A stretch of DNA of 64,000 bases from Ethanoligenens harbinense YUAN-3. Lineage in GTDB: Bacteria > Bacillota > Clostridia > Oscillospirales > Ethanoligenentaceae. The DNA is taken from NCBI RefSeq assembly GCF_000178115.2, contig NC_014828.1, positions 643,501-707,500 of the forward strand, written 5' to 3'. Positions 17,613-26,197 of the stretch are shown here, in pieces (the first letter of the stretch is position 1; each line of letters begins with the position of its first letter). Below the pieces are notes generated by a model that had not been told where the DNA came from, ran no database searches, and saw only the letters and a list, made by a program, of their open reading frames with translations. The position numbers and the translations under genes were made by a program.

Positions 17613-17648
17613 CAAGCAGGGCAACTGTGACCACAGTTGTCCTGCTTG
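17613..17648. terminator. Long hairpin downstream of ribH
   Basis: CAAGCAGG and CCTGCTTG arms enclose CAACTGT and ACAGTTG arms with only one mismatch, making a stem of about 16 pairs. It lies 49 bases beyond the ribH stop. The T run is better on the plus strand (TTGTTTTG), so it may act in both directions. Confidence 0.5.
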
Positions 17649-17696
17649 TTTTGTGCGCTAATTTTTGATGAGAGCGTTTTTAGACAGTCCCCGTAA

Positions 17697-18164
17697 TCAT
17701 GCTTCTATCGCGCGAATCAGATTGACCATTTCAATCGCGCCTTCCGCACAGTCAAAGCCTTTGTTGCCCGCCTTGGTTCCGGCGCGTTCAATGGCCTGCT
17801 CAATATTTTCCGTCGTAAGTACACCGAACATCACCGGAACTCCACTGGCAAGCGCCGTTTGCGCGATGCCTTTGGAAACCTCGTTGCAAACATAGTCGTA
17901 ATGGCTGGTACTTCCCCGGATTACAGCACCGAGGCAGATGACCGCGTCGTATTTTCCGCTTTTCGCCATTTTCGACGCGATCAGCGGAATTTCGAATGCG
18001 CCGGGAACCCATGCCACGTCGATGCTGTCCTCCGATACATCGTGGCGCTTCAAACCGTCTAGCGCGCCGGACAGCAGTTTCGAAGTAATAAATTCGTTAA
18101 AGCGGGCTGCTACAATACCGGCCCGGAACTCTTTGGATACCAGTTTTCCTTCGAAAATATTCAT
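17697..18164 (-). CDS. ribH: 6,7-dimethyl-8-ribityllumazine synthase (riboflavin synthase beta chain)
   Basis: The 155-residue enzyme condenses 5-amino-6-ribitylamino-uracil with 3,4-dihydroxy-2-butanone 4-phosphate. Landmarks are [51 protein letters not shown] and [20 protein letters not shown]; the His in GSTSHYDYV is the catalytic one. GAAGGAGC precedes ATG 18164. It is the last gene of the rib operon, 14 bases after the ribBA stop. Confidence 0.97.
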   Translation of the reverse strand: MNIFEGKLVSKEFRAGIVAARFNEFITSKLLSGALDGLKRHDVSEDSIDVAWVPGAFEIPLIASKMAKSGKYDAVICLGAVIRGSTSHYDYVCNEVSKGIAQTALASGVPVMFGVLTTENIEQAIERAGTKAGNKGFDCAEGAIEMVNLIRAIEA

Positions 18165-18178
18165 TTGTAAAAGCTCCT

Positions 18179-19378
18179 TCAATAATTAAGAATATGTCCC
18201 ATGCGGGACTGCTTTGTTTTCAGATAAAACAGGTCATAGGGGGTGGCGTCCATCTGGACGGGGACCCGCTCTGCAATTTCCATACCGTAATCAGCAAGTT
18301 GATACACCTTGTCGGGATTATTGGTCAAAAGCCGAAGCGTCTTGGCCCCTAAATCCCGAAGAATCTGCGCGCCGATGAAATATTCCCGTAAATCGCCCGC
18401 AAAGCCAAGCGCCTCGTTTGCTTCCAGCGTGTCCATCCCCTGATCCTGCAATTCGTAGGCCCGGAGCTTATTGATCAGCCCGATGCCTCGTCCTTCCTGC
18501 CGCATATAAAGCAGGATGCCGCGTCCCGCCCGTTCGATCTGCGTCATGGCGGATGCAAACTGCTGTCCGCAGTCGCAGCGGAGGGAGCCGAAAGCGTCCC
18601 CGGTCAGGCATTCGGAATGAACGCGGCACAACAGGTTTTGCCCGTCCCCTATTTCTCCCTTGACCAGCGCGATGTGATGCTCTCCGTTGAGCTTGTTGAC
18701 ATAGCCGTATGCGGTAAAATTCCCGTATCGGGTGGGCATCTTGGCAGCAGCGACTCGCTCGACCAGCTTGTCGTGCTTTTTTCGGTAATCCTGCAAGTCT
18801 TTAATCGTGATAAAGGTCAGTCCACATTGACCCGCAAGCCGAATCAGTTCCGGCGTCCGCATCATCCGGCCATCCGCGCTCATGACCTCACAGCACAGGC
18901 CGCACTCTTTCAGTCCGGCAAGCCGCAGCAGGTCAACGGTGGCCTCCGTATGCCCGCCCCGTTCCAGAACGCCGTTCGGCTTCGCCATCAGCGGAAACAT
19001 ATGACCGGGGCGACGGAAATCCTCGGGTTTTGCGTTGTCGCTTACACAGGCGCGGGCCGTGACGCCCCGTTCTTCGGCAGAGATGCCCGTCGTGGTATTT
19101 ACATGATCAACGGAAACCGTAAACGCCGTTTCGTGGTTGTCGGTATTCTCGGCAACCATCTGCGGAAACCGGAGCTTTTGGCAGAGCGCAACGCTCATGG
19201 GCATGCAGATCAGTCCTTTGCCGTGCACCGCCATAAAATTAACATTTTCCGTTGTGGCGAATTCAGAGGCGCAAATCAAATCCCCTTCGTTTTCCCGATT
19301 CTCATCATCCGTTGCTAAAATTATTTTTCCCTGACGCAAATCGTCAAGCGCTTTTTCGATCGTGCTAAATGCAAACAT
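18179..19378 (-). CDS. ribBA: Bifunctional 3,4-dihydroxy-2-butanone 4-phosphate synthase / GTP cyclohydrolase II
   Basis: The 399-residue fusion has the RibB domain at about 1-200 ([43 protein letters not shown]) and the RibA domain at about 205-399. RibA is seen from [20 protein letters not shown] with its zinc cysteines, RQEGRGIGL and [10 protein letters not shown]. It supplies both precursors of riboflavin, from ribulose 5-phosphate and GTP. AGGAGG lies before ATG 19378. It follows ribE by 11 bases. Confidence 0.97.
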   Translation of the reverse strand: MFAFSTIEKALDDLRQGKIILATDDENRENEGDLICASEFATTENVNFMAVHGKGLICMPMSVALCQKLRFPQMVAENTDNHETAFTVSVDHVNTTTGISAEERGVTARACVSDNAKPEDFRRPGHMFPLMAKPNGVLERGGHTEATVDLLRLAGLKECGLCCEVMSADGRMMRTPELIRLAGQCGLTFITIKDLQDYRKKHDKLVERVAAAKMPTRYGNFTAYGYVNKLNGEHHIALVKGEIGDGQNLLCRVHSECLTGDAFGSLRCDCGQQFASAMTQIERAGRGILLYMRQEGRGIGLINKLRAYELQDQGMDTLEANEALGFAGDLREYFIGAQILRDLGAKTLRLLTNNPDKVYQLADYGMEIAERVPVQMDATPYDLFYLKTKQSRMGHILNY

Positions 19379-19389
19379 GCCGGTTCCTC

Positions 19390-20028
19390 CTAAAATCCAT
19401 ACCGGGCAAGAAATTCCTTTGAGATGCCACCCTGCCCTCCCGGTGTGCGGAGCAGCTTTTCCACATACTTTCCGATGCAATCGTTTTCCAGATTCACCGT
19501 GTCCCCGACGCGCTTTTCCCCAAGCGTGGTGTTTCGGGCCGTGTGCGGAATCACGGACACACTGAAATCCTGTTTCGTTACGCCCGCAACAGTCAGACTG
19601 ATACCGTCAACGGCGACGGAACCCTTTTCGATCACATACCGCAGGATAGAGGGGGATGTGCGGACCGTGAACCATATCGCGTTTTCATCTTTCTGCACTT
19701 TACTGATGACACCGGTTCCGTCGATATGTCCCGCCACGATGTGTCCGCCAAACCGTCCGTCCAGCGGCATGGCGCGTTCGAGGTTGACTGTGCCGCCGAC
19801 ATTCCTGTTCAGAAGATTAGAACGCGCGGCGGTTTCGTGAATCACATCGGCGGAAAAGAAATCTTCCGCCAGTGAAGTGGCCGTCAGGCATACGCCGTTG
19901 ACCGCAATACTGTCACCCAGTCTCAAACCGTCCAGAACTGCCGATGCGCCGACGGTCAGGACGGCGGAGCATCCGCTTTTTTGGATTGAGCGGATGATTC
20001 CCACTTCTTCTATGATTCCTGTGAACAT
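19390..20028 (-). CDS. ribE: Riboflavin synthase alpha chain
   Basis: The 212-residue enzyme makes riboflavin by dismutation of two dimethyl-ribityllumazine molecules. It shows the two tandem lumazine-binding barrels: [10 protein letters not shown] ... [14 protein letters not shown] in the first half and [12 protein letters not shown] ... [15 protein letters not shown] in the second. ATG 20028 lies inside the end of ribD, an overlap of about 19 bases, so the two are translationally coupled. Confidence 0.97.
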   Translation of the reverse strand: MFTGIIEEVGIIRSIQKSGCSAVLTVGASAVLDGLRLGDSIAVNGVCLTATSLAEDFFSADVIHETAARSNLLNRNVGGTVNLERAMPLDGRFGGHIVAGHIDGTGVISKVQKDENAIWFTVRTSPSILRYVIEKGSVAVDGISLTVAGVTKQDFSVSVIPHTARNTTLGEKRVGDTVNLENDCIGKYVEKLLRTPGGQGGISKEFLARYGF

Positions 20029-21113
20029 GAAAGCACCTCGCTTTCCAGCAAAATATCTTCTCCTAGCCGTGTCACTTGTGGCGAGGCAAGCCGGAACGCC
20101 TGCTCCGGGCTTTCCACGCCCATCCCCGCCACCGGTGATTTCGCATTGATGCCGCCGAACAGCTTCGGAGCGACGTATGCCTGTACCTTGTTGACGATGC
20201 CGCTTTGCAACGCCGACCAGTTCAGCGCACCTCCGCCCTCCAGCAGAACGCTGTCGATCCCTTTTTTCCCTAATGCAGTCATGAGCGCCCGCAGATCGAC
20301 ATGCCCGTCCTTTGCTGGGAGCGTTAGCACCTCGCATCCGGCATCCCGGTAAGGGTACGCAAGGGCTTCATCCCGTGAGCAGGTGACAAGAATAGTGGGA
20401 GCCTCTCCCGTTATCCGCACAATCTGCGCGTTCAGTGGTGTCCGAAGTCGGGAATCGCAAACAATGCGGACGGGATTCCTGCCGTCCGGCAAGCGGCAGG
20501 TCAAAAGCGGATCGTCCGTGAGAACCGTGCCGATGCCAACCATGATCCCGGAATACCGGTGCCGGTCCTCCTGTGTGCGCCTGCGGGCAGTTTCGCCTGT
20601 AATCCACTTTGATTGGCCAGAGCATGTGGCAATTTTCCCATCCATGGTCATCGCATACTTCATCACAACATAGGGCATCCGGGTTCGGATAAAATGAAAG
20701 AATACCTCATTTATCCCGGTGCAGGCATCACCCAATACACCTTCCGCGACTTCAATCCCGCGCTGGCGTAAAATCCGAATTCCTTTTCCGGCAACCAGCG
20801 GATTCGGATCGACCGAACCGACCACTACGCGATGGATACCGCTTTCCAAAATCGCATCCGTACACGGCGGTGTTTTCCCGTAATGGCAGCATGGTTCCAA
20901 GGTCACATACAATGTCGCCCCCTGCGGCGGTTCCGTGCAGGAAGCCAGCGCGTTCCGTTCCGCATGCAATTCTCCGTACCGCCGGTGCCAGCCTGTTCCA
21001 ATTACACGGCCGTCTTTCACGACAACGGCTCCAACCATTGGATTCGGATTGACCCAGCCGCAGCCTTTTTCGGCGTATTCCAGCGCCAGTTTCATGTAAG
21101 TTTCGTCAGACAA
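20010..21113 (-). CDS. ribD: Bifunctional diaminohydroxyphosphoribosylaminopyrimidine deaminase / reductase
   Basis: About 367 residues. The N-terminal deaminase has GELHAERNAL and PCCHYGKTPPC as zinc ligands and catalytic Glu. The C-terminal reductase has PYVVMKYAMTMDGKIAT, RRTQEDRHRYSGIMVGIGTV and SVLLEGGGALNWS. The enzyme does the second and third steps from the GTP product. TTG 21113 is preferred as start because AGAGGGG lies eight bases upstream; ATG codons further upstream lack this. It is the first gene after the FMN riboswitch. Confidence 0.95.
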   Translation of the reverse strand: MSDETYMKLALEYAEKGCGWVNPNPMVGAVVVKDGRVIGTGWHRRYGELHAERNALASCTEPPQGATLYVTLEPCCHYGKTPPCTDAILESGIHRVVVGSVDPNPLVAGKGIRILRQRGIEVAEGVLGDACTGINEVFFHFIRTRMPYVVMKYAMTMDGKIATCSGQSKWITGETARRRTQEDRHRYSGIMVGIGTVLTDDPLLTCRLPDGRNPVRIVCDSRLRTPLNAQIVRITGEAPTILVTCSRDEALAYPYRDAGCEVLTLPAKDGHVDLRALMTALGKKGIDSVLLEGGGALNWSALQSGIVNKVQAYVAPKLFGGINAKSPVAGMGVESPEQAFRLASPQVTRLGEDILLESEVLSCSQES

Positions 21114-21140
21114 TCGCAACACCCCTCTAAAACAAAAAAT

Positions 21141-21178
21141 TAACACCTGAAAGCATTGGAAATGTCTTTCAGGTGTTA
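21141..21178 (-). terminator. Riboswitch-controlled terminator before ribD
   Basis: A perfect 13-bp stem (TAACACCTGAAAG against CTTTCAGGTGTTA) followed on the minus strand by ATTTTTTGTTTT. It lies between the FMN aptamer and ribD. A second inverted repeat ACCGTCAG / CTGACGGT at 21208-21240 stands between aptamer and terminator and may be part of the switch. Confidence 0.85.
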
Positions 21179-21290
21179 AAATTCAAGTGTATTGGAATGC
21201 CCTTAAAACCGTCAGGCACGGAGAAACCACTCTGACGGTATTATAAAACACTGCCGAACATTATTTCGGCATTACATACAATTTCAGCAC

Positions 21291-21424
21291 ATCTTCTTCC
21301 ATCCAGACTATACTGTCGGTTTTGGAATTTCACCAAATCCTGACTTGAACGTCATGTCAAGCCCTGCGCTTACGCGCTCGCGGACTATACCGCCGATCGG
21401 GAATTTCACCCTGCCCTGAAGACA
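21291..21424 (-). ncRNA. FMN riboswitch (RFN element) of the rib operon
   Basis: The minus strand carries the full RFN core: CTTCAGGGCAGGGTGAAATT, CGGCGGTATAGTCCGCGAGC, GCGCAGGGCTTGACATGACG and ATTTGGTGAAATTCCAAAAC, then CGACAGTATAGTCTGGATG and GAAGAAGAT. It precedes ribD with a terminator in between, the standard feedback design in which FMN stops riboflavin synthesis. Confidence 0.97.
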
Positions 21425-21451
21425 TTTAAATCTATTCAGTTGTTGTATCTC

Positions 21452-21479
21452 ATTATATGCTTATTGACAAAAAAATCAA
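21452..21479 (-). promoter_or_regulatory. Promoter of the rib operon
   Basis: Minus-strand -35 TTGATT (21479-21474) and -10 TATAAT (21457-21452) with a 16-base spacer, about 27 bases before the riboswitch. Confidence 0.6.
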
Positions 21480-21834
21480 TATTTCCAGTGAAAATATATT
21501 TACAAATGCTCAGAGTGCATTTGTAGTACGCGTACTTGACCATGAGCATAAAAAACCAAGTCTGTCGGTTTTTGAAATAGGTGCGTAAGAAACGGTAGCA
21601 AGCAATGCCACCGGGGGTACCCGGTGACCGCTCATTAAGGGCATCCCGCCCCCAATCTCCTGGGCAAAAGCTGCCTTCCAGCTGTTTTTGCGAACGCCCC
21701 GTTCCGGGGTGGCTGTGCATCCCCGCGGATGCCAAAAGGTGCGCTGTCGCGCAAAACAAAAATCCCCATTTACGACTGTTTACTCCTGTCTTGCTCCCGT
21801 TGCCTGTCGGGCAGCTCTACACACAAAATCTGAT
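21480..21834. other. Stretch without a supported gene between the rib promoter and the relaxase remnant
   Basis: GC-rich sequence with short frames on both strands and no convincing ribosome binding sites. A small inverted repeat (CCGGGGGTACCCGG) lies near 21612. It looks like mobile-element flank. I identify no gene. Confidence 0.3.
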
Positions 21835-23176
21835 TTATGTTCGCCTCACTGTCTGAAGCTCAAACTGTTCATCTTTCAGGTGGCGATATTCCTCATACCG
21901 TGCCTTTTTCTGCTCCAAAAGCCCCACATATTTCGCCTGTAACTGTGCTATCGTCGGCAGTTTGGCGGCGTACAACGCATCAAACAGCTGTTTGGCTTCC
22001 TGCCGTAAACGCAGTTCCTCCGCGTGCTCCGCCCGGTACGTTTTTCCATCCGGACGCCCTGTACGCGTCAAAGATTTTCCGTGTCTTGCTGTGGGTGGTG
22101 ATGTGCTTTTTCAACGCCGCGATCTCCGTCATGCGGCCCTTCAGTTTTTGCATGCCGGATGATGCGTCGGACATGCCCTCCGTTACTACCGTCATGCGCG
22201 CAAGCAGGCCCGCGTAATCGGTAATGACATGTTCAGACAGGTAGTTGAAAGTCTTTGCCGCCTGTTTGAGATTAAAAATCTTGGCCCAGGGTTTGTAACC
22301 GGGGCCTTTTTCCATATCAATTTTAGCCTGAATATCAATAAGCAGATGGATGTTGCACACATGTTTCTGCCGCGCTTTCTTCTGCGCCGGTGTGGGCCTC
22401 TGCCGCCCTGTCAGACGTGCGTCAATCGCTTGTCCGGTATAATCCGCGCCCAGTGCTTTGGCGTGCGTGAAGCGTTGCTGCCCCGGCGCGCGGAACGAAA
22501 TGTACTTGCCTCGCTTGATCTCATACCCCGCCTGCCGCATCCGGGCGAGGAAATTGTTAAAATCGGTGGCGGACGGCAGCACTGCATCAATGGTCTGACG
22601 CAGCTTCGCTTTCCAACTGGTGCCTGCCTTTTCCGCCGACCACTCTTTGCAGCTTTTGCCTTTTTCTTTCGGATGCTTGATCACAAAATAACCGTGCTCC
22701 TTGCAGAACCGGTCATTGATGGCGCGTAAAGTTTTATAGGAATTGTAATGGTTTCGAAATTTGCGTGTGGCATCCAAGACGGTGCTGTTGAAATAGACGT
22801 GCGTATGGACATTTTTACGGTCAACATAGGTGCAGACAAAAAAGCATGTTTGCCTTTTGTAAATTCCTTCACGGTTTCATAGGGCCAGTCGGTTCGCGTC
22901 CTCTGGTGTAATTTTCCCTTGCTTATAAGATTGAATAATCAGGTAAGCGATCACATCCTTCCGATGTTCACGGCGGCGCCCGGTCAGCGCCTCGTACAAC
23001 TGTTTGGTCTCATAAAACTCTTTGTACGCATAGCGGGGATTGCATTGATACGGGGTAATTAACCGTCCTTCGTCGGTTTTGTACAGGTTCATGCCGTGAT
23101 CTCCGCGATCTTTCAATGTTTTCATAAAATTTACACCATTGCGTCCATGAAGCGGACGGATTTTTGAAATTGCCAT
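21835..23176 (-). pseudogene. Relaxase / mobilisation nuclease with three frameshifts
   Basis: Read across frames from ATG 23176 (AAAGGA upstream) it gives MAISKIRPLHGRNGVNFMKT, YKEFYETKQLYEALTGRR, ETVKEFTKGKHAF, then VCTYVDRKNVHTHVYFNSTV, RKFRNHYNSYKTLR, and ends AKYVGLLEQKKARYEEYRHL. The HTHVYFNS segment is the metal-binding histidine motif of relaxases of integrative elements; a nick-site tyrosine should be near the N-terminus. An extra base near 22872 and a missing base near 22848 compensate each other, so the protein leaves and regains frame over about 30 bases. A third shift near 22075 separates the C-terminus. It belongs to a decayed conjugative or mobilisable element. Confidence 0.75.
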
Positions 23177-23292
23177 TAATACGGTCCTTTCCAACACGGA
23201 ATGCGCTTTACTTTTTTGGGGTGTTTACGATACACTGACAAGGTCAAGAATGCGGATGGAATTTTTCAAAATCAACGAGGAGTGACTTCCAT

Positions 23293-23523
23293 ATGGCAAG
23301 AGGCGCCGCAAAATCTCCGGAAGAACGGATTTCGGAAATCGAGGACAAAAAGCTGGAATATCAGGTGCGGATCAACCGCTACCGTGAAAAAATTGCGGAG
23401 CTGGATCAGCAGATAAAAGAGTTGCAAAACGTGCAGAATCAAGAAAAACTGGACAAACTTCTGCAAGCCATCGCAGCAAGCGGCAAAACCGTCGATGAAG
23501 TCATGGAAGCCCTCAATAAATAA
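23293..23523 (+). CDS. Small coiled-coil protein of a conjugative element
   Basis: A 76-residue, strongly charged protein beginning MARGAAKSPEERISEIEDKK, with heptad-like repeats through RINRYREKIAELDQQIKELQ and a short GKTVDEVMEAL end. GAGGAGTG lies upstream of ATG 23293. Proteins of this kind stand next to relaxase genes in Firmicute conjugative elements and are divergent from the relaxase here too. No enzymatic motif is visible. The function is unknown. Confidence 0.6.
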   Translation: MARGAAKSPEERISEIEDKKLEYQVRINRYREKIAELDQQIKELQNVQNQEKLDKLLQAIAASGKTVDEVMEALNK

Positions 23524-23589
23524 GATCGTGAACGAAAAAGGCGCGGCAGCCAATGCATGGTTGCCGCGCCTCACTATTTCATACAGGAT

Positions 23590-23748
23590 TCAAGAGTCAA
23601 TAAACATATCTTCGGTCGTTTGCTGTGCCCGCTTCAAAAGCTGTTTTGCCTGTTCAATGTCCGGCGACACCATCCTCTCCCGCTCAAGTGACATGAGCGC
23701 ATCCGTCAGTGCATTGAATAATGTTTTGTATGCGGATTCGTAATCCAT
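23590..23748 (-). CDS. Small hypothetical protein, 52 residues
   Basis: ATG 23748 has AAGGGGG about 7 bases upstream. The product starts MDYESAYKTLFNALTDALMS and continues LERERMVSPDIEQAKQLLKR to FIDS. It is acidic and mostly helical. It lies convergent to the coiled-coil gene and divergent from the XRE regulator. Similar short ORFs occur in conjugative-element cargo, but I cannot name a family. Confidence 0.5.
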   Translation of the reverse strand: MDYESAYKTLFNALTDALMSLERERMVSPDIEQAKQLLKRAQQTTEDMFIDS

Positions 23749-23823
23749 AACGCAGCCCCCTTTGTGCATTTGTTTATGGCTATTATAATAGCTATAATGG
23801 TGAATGTAAGGGGGCGCTGTCCA

Positions 23824-24027
23824 GTGATTACATTCGCACCATTATGGAGAACAATGCAGGAGAAAGGCGTCACGACCTACACGTTGCGTGTGAAGCACGG
23901 TATGAGTCATGCAACTGTCCAACGTCTTCAGCGGAATATGCCGGTTTCTACCATTACCTTAAACCGGCTTTGTGAACTGTTGGATTGCTCGCTGACGGAG
24001 ATTGCGGCGTACATCAAAGAATCCTGA
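23824..24027 (+). CDS. XRE-family helix-turn-helix regulator
   Basis: A 67-residue Cro/C1-type DNA-binding protein: VITFAPLWRTMQEKGVTTYT, LRVKHGMSHATVQRLQRNMP (helix-turn-helix) and STITLNRLCELLDCSLTEIA. GTG 23824 is preferred because AAGGGGGCG lies upstream; the longer in-frame ATG at 23764 would add a hydrophobic stretch not seen in the family. Such small regulators control conjugative-element genes. It reads into the LexA-like remnant. Confidence 0.75.
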   Translation: MITFAPLWRTMQEKGVTTYTLRVKHGMSHATVQRLQRNMPVSTITLNRLCELLDCSLTEIAAYIKES

Positions 24028-24164
24028 TCAAGCGTCAAGGGGACGTCATTGAAAAAAACTTACAGGGCATAAAATGGTCAAAGCAGAATTACCTATTTAC
24101 CAATTTACGCATGGTGCTTATCATGCAGATAGGGTATATTGTACCTTTTAGGAGATGAGATAAG

Positions 24165-24480
24165 ATGCCGCGCAACCACAGGAGGAATTTACCGCTACGT
24201 CGATGAATTTTATCGGGACAATGGATATACGCCGTTGCTGGCGCAGGTTGGGAAGACGGTCAGGATGTCCTCGCGTTCCGCCGTCCAAAGGCGGATCTGG
24301 CAGCTTGCGGAAGATGAACGTCTTATAAACGCCGGAGGGAAATATCTGTCTGCCGGGGCGCAGGCTTTGTCTGATGTGCGGATGGTGCCGGTGCTGGGAA
24401 CGATTGCCGCCGGTGTTCCCATTGAAGCCATCGAGGATCTGGACGTCTATGTTGCCGATCTGCCCATCTTATCATCTTCT
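24165..24480 (+). pseudogene. Truncated LexA-like repressor
   Basis: From ATG 24165 (AGGAG upstream) the sequence reads MPRN, then an extra C shifts the frame, then IYRYVDEFYRDNGYTP, SSRSAVQRRIWQLAEDE and VPVLGTIAAGVPIEAIEDLD. This is the winged helix of LexA and the start of the peptidase domain, including the AAG-type cleavage region. The catalytic Ser and Lys are absent because similarity stops near 24470. It is an inactive fragment. Confidence 0.65.
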
Positions 24481-24893
24481 TTCATACCCCAATTTTGTAA
24501 CACTTTACCTGTGAATACAGCTTCTAAGGTGGCTGTTTCTCAACCGCAGGATAGGGCGACGCAGAAGTGCGACTTGAGCGGCGGTTAAGGTTGTACACCG
24601 AAACTGATAGCGGAAGCTGTCCGCTTCGGGGATAGCAAAAGAGATAAATTTCAGGGGTTTGGGGGCAGAGCCTTCAGATGGCCTTTGGTTGCGTAAGCCT
24701 GCCTTCGAAATAAATAGACAGCGACCCCATTGTGATACCCCGATTCCGGACGGGCACATTTCATCACTCACGTGGGCTCTAATGCAGAAGGCCCTCAACC
24801 GGAAACAATCCGATTGAGGGCCTTCCCTTTGACATGGACGGCGGTCGGCCAATTCTTGGATTGGCATCGGCCTCGGCATTCTGCTTCGCGGCA
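24481..24893. other. Stretch after the LexA fragment, with a strong hairpin
   Basis: No gene is supported. A perfect 12-bp inverted repeat, GAAGGCCCTCAA at 24787-24798 and TTGAGGGCCTTC at 24814-24825, lies about 70 bases beyond the end of the YibE/F gene and probably ends its transcript, though the T run is weak. The rest is likely the edge of the decayed element. Confidence 0.45.
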
Positions 24894-26111
24894 TTACACC
24901 GCGCGTTTTTTTCGTCTTTTCAAAATCGGAATCAAATGCGACGAGACAAGCGCAACCATCGGAACGGTTAGAATCATTCCAAAGCTGCCAGACAAACTCT
25001 GAATGATGTCGATGGCAATTTCAGATGAATTAATCGTCTCCGTGTACGGCTGGTTATATGCATAAATGGTTACCAGCATGATGAGCATTCCGCCGACAAA
25101 AGCCAGGATCAACGTGTTGCACATGGTGCCGATCATGTCGCGTCCGATGCGCACGCCGGAGCGAAAGAGCTGCCTGCCGGATACGTCTGGGTTTTGAGCC
25201 TCAAGTTCCGCAATTGCGGACGCAATGGAATATCCCACATCCATCACGGCACCTAGGGAAGAAAACAGAATGCCGGCAAACAGCAGCTCGCCGATGCCGA
25301 TTTTAGTTCCCTGACCAATCACGATGAGCGATTCGTACTCGGAAACACTGTAGCCCGATATGTTGGCAATGTGTCCGGCGATCGCCGCGAACAGGCCGGC
25401 GGCCATGATGCCGAAAATCGTTCCCACTATGCCGGCGGCTGTTTTGACCGTATGCCCGCCAATGATGTAGAGACTGACAACCGCTGTCAGCACAGAAATT
25501 AGAACAGCGCCCCAAAACGGTGAAAATCCGCGGTAAATTAAAGGCATGTAAAAAAAGATCAGTGCGGAAAAGGTAAATGCCAGCGCAGCTATGGAGCGAA
25601 TGCCCTTTTTCCCGCCGATGAGCCAAAGAGCCAGGACAAAAGCGGCGATAATACCGTACAAAATGGGTTCCCGGTTTGGACCGTAAACCGTCGCGACGCT
25701 TCCGCTGTTGGTGGATATGCTGATGTTGACGATTACCTCCATCCCCACCCGGCAAATCACGCCAATCTGGTCGCTGCTGCTGCTTGAGGCGCTGAAAAGC
25801 CGCCCTTTGTCCTTCCCCTCCAGCACACGCACCTGCACCAATTGGCTGCCATTGCGCTGCCCGTTTGAAGCCAGATTGTCCCGAATGATTTGAACGACCT
25901 TTGCCTTTACATAATATCTTCCCGAATAGTCAACCAGCTTTGCCTTGTCAACCTGGTTAAACCAGATCAAAAACACCACATAGGTAACCGCAAGAGCTGC
26001 AAGGATGCTCCTTCGTACGGTAACTTTTGGATTTGGAAAACACTTTGAACGCACTTTTAAAAACATAAATTGCAACGGACCCCCCAAACCGCTTGTTTCG
26101 GGCGCCTGCAT
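24894..26111 (-). CDS. YibE/F-like membrane protein
   Basis: About 405 residues. An N-terminal membrane segment (SILAALAVTYVVFLIWF) is followed by an extracytoplasmic domain of about 130 residues, and then by about seven membrane segments. Family landmarks are GIIAAFVLALWLIGGKKGIRS with the following transmembrane block, GTIFGIMAAGLFA, ELLFAGILFSSLGAVMDVGY, SIASAIAEL and NTLILAFVGG. YibE/F proteins are widespread in Firmicutes and Actinobacteria; their transport or signalling role is not established. The frame extends to 26291, but ATG 26111 avoids a long overlap with the surface-protein gene and has AAGGGACAG upstream. Confidence 0.8.
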   Translation of the reverse strand: MQAPETSGLGGPLQFMFLKVRSKCFPNPKVTVRRSILAALAVTYVVFLIWFNQVDKAKLVDYSGRYYVKAKVVQIIRDNLASNGQRNGSQLVQVRVLEGKDKGRLFSASSSSSDQIGVICRVGMEVIVNISISTNSGSVATVYGPNREPILYGIIAAFVLALWLIGGKKGIRSIAALAFTFSALIFFYMPLIYRGFSPFWGAVLISVLTAVVSLYIIGGHTVKTAAGIVGTIFGIMAAGLFAAIAGHIANISGYSVSEYESLIVIGQGTKIGIGELLFAGILFSSLGAVMDVGYSIASAIAELEAQNPDVSGRQLFRSGVRIGRDMIGTMCNTLILAFVGGMLIMLVTIYAYNQPYTETINSSEIAIDIIQSLSGSFGMILTVPMVALVSSHLIPILKRRKKRAV

Positions 26112-26197
26112 TTTTTGCGGCTGTCCCTTGTCTGCGCGAAATATCTCCGCTGTCTCATAGAGCGTCGACCGCAGTACATTCGATCGACATTCCGCCC

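Noticed and set aside
24505-24894. 129-codon minus-strand frame
   Set aside because: It spans the perfect hairpin and decayed mobile-element sequence and shows no family pattern.
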